Assembly (NCBI GenBank): GCA_903943625.1
Contig: CAJAPL010000085.1
Coordinates: forward strand, 1 to 11,254
Direction of reading: 5' to 3'
DNA from: an uncultured bacterium
GTDB taxonomy: Bacteria > Patescibacteriota > Gracilibacteria > Absconditabacterales > Absconditicoccaceae
Length of the DNA stretch: 11,254 nt
This document shows, one piece after another, positions 7,828-11,254 of this stretch (positions are counted from its first letter, which is position 1; each line of letters starts with the position of its first letter). Position numbers and translations under genes: made by a program. The notes below the pieces were generated by a model, which worked only from the letters and a program-made list of their open reading frames with translations, had not been told where the DNA came from and searched no databases.

Positions 7828-8529
7828 TTATTTTCAATAGTTGCGTAGATTCGCCATTTTATCAAATCGACTCAGCGCTTCTTCAAATTGTTTTGTTCAA
7901 AACTCTGGGCATTTTGAATCTGTAAAATATAGTTCAGCATATCATATCCGCCATGACATAAATCATGATGTCCTATGTGCTTGGTCTCACTTTGTCCTGA
8001 TTACCAATTCTATGGAAGGTATGTTTCATAGTTCTAGCGACTTAGTAATGTCATCTTCTGTTATACTAGCAAAGTCAAAATTATTTTTATTTAAGGCTTT
8101 TATTCATCTAAGGATTTCATCTCTTCATCAGTAATTTACGCCGAAAACAAAACACTTATCTGAATCACATTTTGTTTTCTCTACTTTAGCATCTAGATAT
8201 TCTCTGAAATCTAGGGTTATTCAATCGGGGTTTCAGATCCATTTAAAGCTTACCTTGTTTTCTATCAATATGGCGTCTAAGTCATCGTCAATCAATTTAT
8301 ACATATTCATCAAAAAATCAAACTCTTCTTTGGGTCTTTTACTAGCGTTTTCTGTACTCAATCACCAAAGTGTAAATACTTTTATATCTGTTTGTGTGAA
8401 TGTATACTTTACTAATTCTACCCCCATTTGATATGAAATCATGTATGCCTCTGGGATTGTCTTATTATTCTCCTTTGCTCGGGTCCTATTTCAATCTGGG
8501 ATAATAGCTACGTGTCTAGGATAAATCAT
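7828..8529 (-). CDS. uppS: Undecaprenyl pyrophosphate synthase (cis-prenyltransferase)
   Basis: A 233-residue cytosolic enzyme that extends farnesyl diphosphate with isopentenyl units to make the C55 carrier for peptidoglycan. Conserved blocks: HVAIIPDGN (6-14) with the metal/phosphate Asp12; TLWGLSTENASKRP (53-66); NYGGRDEI (132-139); ELVIRTKGD (174-182); and R186-TSGFMSW...GYAELYF (to ~202) with Glu199. Thirteen glycines are TGA. CGA codon 17 stands exactly where the family has Trp (DGNxRWAK), and CGA codon 221 lies in AL-S-x-F-D, where related enzymes have W-F. Conserved arginines use AGA, AGG or CGC. This is the clearest evidence for CGA as Trp. An in-frame TAG immediately precedes the ATG. 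Its product's recycling enzyme is the PAP2 protein at the other end of the window. Confidence 0.95.
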
Positions 8530-8551
8530 CTAATGTAAAATCTATATAAAC

Positions 8552-8572
8552 AAAAAAAATAGCAGACTATTT
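8552..8572 (-). terminator. Weak terminator-like hairpin after miaB
   Basis: On the minus strand AAATAG, loop TCTG and CTATTT form a 6-bp stem that runs straight into seven or eight T. It lies 46 bases past the miaB stop and 23 bases before uppS. The stem is AT-rich, so read-through into uppS is likely. Confidence 0.45.
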
Positions 8573-8603
8573 GATATGTATCTGATTTGGAATTTCAAGG
8601 AAA

Positions 8604-8624
8604 TTAGCTCTTAGCTGTTAGCCT
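8604..8624. repeat. Three tandem heptamers TTAGC(T/C)(C/G/T)
   Basis: TTAGCTC, TTAGCTG and TTAGCCT follow one another directly. The third includes the miaB stop codon. Two substitutions in the last positions distinguish the units. It could be a small local duplication; no function is suggested. Confidence 0.5.
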
Positions 8625-10081
8625 CTAGTTCTTAACACATCTCAGTAGAGTTTGAATTGTTTTCAGTCTATAATCTTTACGTTTACTAGTTCTTCTATAC
8701 TAATTGGCCTATCTGTCTTAATGGTTATTTGTTTCATATTGTCTGTGTATCATAAAATGTTTCATTGCTTCGTAATTTCGTTGACTAGGGCTTTTTTTAC
8801 AGATCAGATTTCTTTTTGATTATTTTCTAAAGAAATTTTTTTGAGTAGGTTGTTTAGTTTGACCCATCTTTCATGTTTTACTTTGTATGGTATATCATCA
8901 GGATATTTTCTTTCAGCTATGGTCCCTGGCCTAGTAGAATAAATTCACATATATATCATGTCAAATTTAGCGTATTTTACCATAGCTAATGTCTTATTGA
9001 AATCTGCTTGGGTCTCTCAGGGGAATCATATAATTATATCCGTAGTTATACTTATGAGTCTAGGTAATTTGCGGATATTGTCTACAAACTTTTTAAATTG
9101 AGATGATGTATATCATCTAAACATTTTTTTTAAAATATTATCTGATCCTGATTGTAATGGCATATGGATGTGTGGACAAAGTTTTGGTTCTTCTGCATGT
9201 AATTGCAATAATTCTGGAGAATAGAATGTTGGATACGGGGATGTGTATCTGAGCCGTTCAAGTCATTTAATTTTTAATATTTCTTTTATTATCTGTATAA
9301 AATCTGGATGTTTATTTACGATCTGTCAGATTAGGACTATTTCTTTTGCTCAGTTTTGTATATGTATTTTGGCTTCATCTACTATTTGCTGTATTGGGAA
9401 ATTTTTTTCCAATCATCTTGCGTAAGGCACAATGCAATATGCACAAAACTGACTACATCAAGTAGAGATTGGGACATAAGCCGTTGCTTTATGGTTGTTC
9501 ATAGACGTGTTTATTCAATTGGGAATTATTTTTTCATATTCGTTTATTATTTCACTATCGTATTTTATTTTATATCAGATTTTGGGTAATATTAACGGCA
9601 AGAATCATGCATCATCTATCCTAAAGAACAATTCGATATTCTTTCGTTTTTGGATCAGGTTATGAAATATTGGGTTAAACGCATGATTTACGCCAATGAC
9701 ATTTCATTGTTTTAATTTTTCGTTGTCCCATTTATTTATTTCGTCTGTTGTAAATCAGATTATCTGAGGATTTTGAGTTTTGAGAGATCACATAAAATTT
9801 CATATTTTTAGTTTTGCTCATTTATCTATTTTACTGTTTCTTAAGTTGTGTTGAATCATACATCATGTAATCCGGATTTTCTGATGTTTTCAAATTTCTT
9901 TGAGTTTCCCTGTTATTTTGTCTTCTGCTTTTTGTTTAACTGAACAAGTGTCAAAAATAACAATATCGGCGTCCGCTATATTTTCTGTATAAGAAAATCA
10001 ACAATTTAAAAGAATCGCCCTTATCCTTGCCCCATCTGAGTAATTCATCTGGCAGCCAAATATTAATATGTGAAACTTCAT
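8618..10081 (-). CDS. miaB: tRNA-2-methylthio-N6-dimethylallyladenosine synthase (MiaB-type methylthiotransferase)
   Basis: A 487-residue radical-SAM enzyme that adds a methylthio group to i6A37 of tRNAs reading UNN codons. The N-terminal UPF0004 domain has FGCQMN (8-13), DTCSVKQKAEDK (44-55) and TGCM (72-75), giving the cluster cysteines 10, 46 and 74. The QMN after the first Cys is typical of MiaB rather than RimO or MtaB. The radical-SAM motif is C209-x3-C213-x2-C216, followed by YARG. YSTRPGT (391-397) and a C-terminal TRAM domain (about 420-483) complete the family plan. The spacing between Cys74 and Cys209 is about 60 residues longer than in typical MiaB, indicating an insertion. GQNVN appears as GQIVN. 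Many glycines are TGA. It is the first gene of the minus-strand block, divergent from the next gene. Confidence 0.93.
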
Positions 10082-10249
10082 CTAATTAATAATTAATAAC
10101 TAATAACAAAAAATTGTTGAGATAACTTGATATTGATTAAATCGTTTTATGCAAGAAAAAAAGTGTTTGCATTAATAAGAGGAAAACTTAAATTTTGTCT
10201 TAGTTTTTGGGAATAAGAATGATATTTTATTATTTTGATTGTCTGGAAT
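10082..10249. promoter_or_regulatory. Divergent intergenic region between miaB and the EEP gene
   Basis: Both promoters of the divergent genes should lie in these 168 bases. Near miaB there is a run of TAATTAATAA-type near-repeats (10082-10106). ATGCAA (10149-10154) and TTGCAT (10167-10172) form a 6-bp inverted repeat with a 12-base loop. TTGCAT (10167-10172), 16 bases, then TAAATT (10189-10194) is a possible plus-strand promoter. AAGAGGAAAA (10178-10187) looks like a ribosome binding site, but no sensible reading frame starts after it. Confidence 0.35.
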
Positions 10250-11239
10250 ATGTTTGTATTGTCGGCTCTATTAATTGCGTTTTCTATGTTTATATATTAC
10301 TGGCCTGTTTACTATATTTCTGAGCTTAGCATAAGCTTTTTGCCATATTTAATAATTTTGAACTTAATCTTTTTAGTTATCTCGTTTATAAAATTTCGCA
10401 AATTAAAAAATAATTTGGGGAATGCTAAAAAATTATTAGTTGGTATATTTATACTTTTACATTGATTTATTTTTCTGATTTACTCAAGAGAATTTAATAA
10501 ATTTTATAGTCTATCTTTAAATGAAGAATCGCAATCTATAAGCTGATTAACAATGCTATATGCGAATATTCACAAAAATAATGATGATTACCTTTGAATA
10601 AAAAATATTATAGAAAAACAGAATCCAGATTTAATTATGTTTGTCGAATTTGGTGAAAATCATTATAATAATTTAAAAGACTTTCTACAAAAGAGATACC
10701 CATATATCAATAGTACAACATGGTCAAAAAAGTTTATTGGAAGTATGGTCTTTTCCAAATATCCAATTGAAAATCGAGCAGATGATTTCCCTCAGTGAAA
10801 TCGGAGATATGCGTATTTCCAGTTAAAACTTGATACTAAGGATTATTATATTTATTTGGTCCACACAAGCTCTCCTGATAGTTATAGCCATTATTTAATG
10901 AGAAACGAACAACTAAAAGTATTTTTAGATAATTTTGAGTTGCACCAAAATAAGCATAGAGATAATCATGATAATGTAATGATAGTGTGAGATTTTAACG
11001 TGTCTCCATGGAGCGCTTTCTATAAAAATTTTCAGAATTGATTATGATCTGGGTTTATTAACTTAACTAGAAAATCCCCCTTTTTGTTTAGCTGGTATCT
11101 ATTTGAATTGCCAATATTGTGGTCTCATATAGATCATGTTTGGGCTAATTTTGATGCAAAGAATTTATATTTAAAATCTATAAAAATTGATGGATCAGAT
11201 CATAGAGGATTGTTGATAAAATTAGATGACCCTGCTTAA
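10250..11239 (+). CDS. Membrane-anchored endonuclease/exonuclease/phosphatase (EEP) family protein
   Basis: A 329-residue protein with about three N-terminal membrane segments (roughly 1-20, 30-47 and 61-78), then a complete EEP (DNase I-like) domain from about 100. Catalytic and metal-site motifs are all present: N106 in YAN, E133 in VE, H205 in VHTSSP, G247-D-F-N250 followed by VSPWS, D295 in HIDHVW, and S316-D-H318. The family cleaves phosphodiester or phosphoester bonds in nucleic acids, inositol phosphates or sphingomyelin. The N-terminal membrane anchor plus GDFN-x-SPWS pattern is common in bacterial proteins of unknown substrate. Seven in-frame TGA codons encode Gly. The frame opens after TAA at 10214. 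I chose the first ATG (10250), but TTG at 10235 would extend the first membrane helix by five residues. Only 15 bases follow the stop. Confidence 0.85.
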
Positions 11240-11254
11240 AATCTTGACTGTAAA

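Noticed and set aside
10149..10218. Small reading frames starting at the ATG near 10149 (eight codons), and a ribosome-binding-like AAGAGGAAAA at 10178
   Set aside because: The frame ends almost at once, and no start codon in a useful frame follows the purine run.
10219..10326. ATG at 10219 as an alternative start for the last gene
   Set aside because: It is in a different phase and meets TAG after about 35 codons. The EEP domain is in the other frame.
176..11239. Many apparent frame-disrupting stops, as if the region were full of pseudogenes
   Set aside because: Every such stop is TGA at a Gly position. Reading it as Gly restores full-length proteins with intact active sites.
1..11254. CRISPR arrays, insertion sequences, integrase sites, rRNA or a replication origin
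   Set aside because: No regularly spaced repeats, transposase, terminal repeats, rRNA-like stretch or DnaA-box cluster was seen, despite the presence of dnaN.

Overview
The window comes from a low-GC Candidate Phyla Radiation bacterium that reads TGA as glycine (translation table 25, used by Absconditabacteria/SR1 and Gracilibacteria). With TGA as a stop almost every gene appears shattered. With TGA as Gly the window resolves into eleven ordinary genes whose conserved glycines fall on TGA. There is also internal evidence that CGA and CGG encode Trp here: they fall on family-conserved Trp positions in UppS, the TRM11-like methyltransferase and the nucleotidyltransferase, while conserved Arg positions use AGA, AGG, CGC or CGT. 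This favours Absconditabacteria over Gracilibacteria. Proteins below are described with CGA/CGG written as R.

Layout. Bases 1-820 (+): the 3' end of an endonuclease III gene, then one base later a PAP2/BcrC-like undecaprenyl-pyrophosphate phosphatase. Bases 821-1016: a convergent intergenic stretch with a 12-bp hairpin and a second long inverted repeat. Bases 1017-10081 (-): a nine-gene block read right to left as miaB, uppS, dnaN, a type IV pilin-like gene, a nucleotidyltransferase, ftsA, ftsZ, atpC and a TRM11-like RNA methyltransferase. Terminator-like hairpins follow miaB, the nucleotidyltransferase and atpC. Bases 10082-10249: a divergent promoter region. Bases 10250-11239 (+): a membrane-anchored endonuclease/exonuclease/phosphatase-family protein. 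No gene-free stretch exceeds 300 bases.

Function. The content is mostly core housekeeping: base-excision repair (nth), replication clamp (dnaN), divisome scaffold (ftsA, ftsZ), tRNA modification (miaB, TRM11-like), the undecaprenyl carrier cycle (synthesis by uppS and recycling by the PAP2 enzyme) and one ATP synthase subunit (atpC). The grouping is unusual: dnaN is not beside dnaA, ftsAZ lacks its usual cell-wall neighbours, and atpC is separated from the other ATP synthase genes. The tight dnaN / pilin / nucleotidyltransferase run is the least expected arrangement. No mobile element, CRISPR array, rRNA or tRNA gene was seen.
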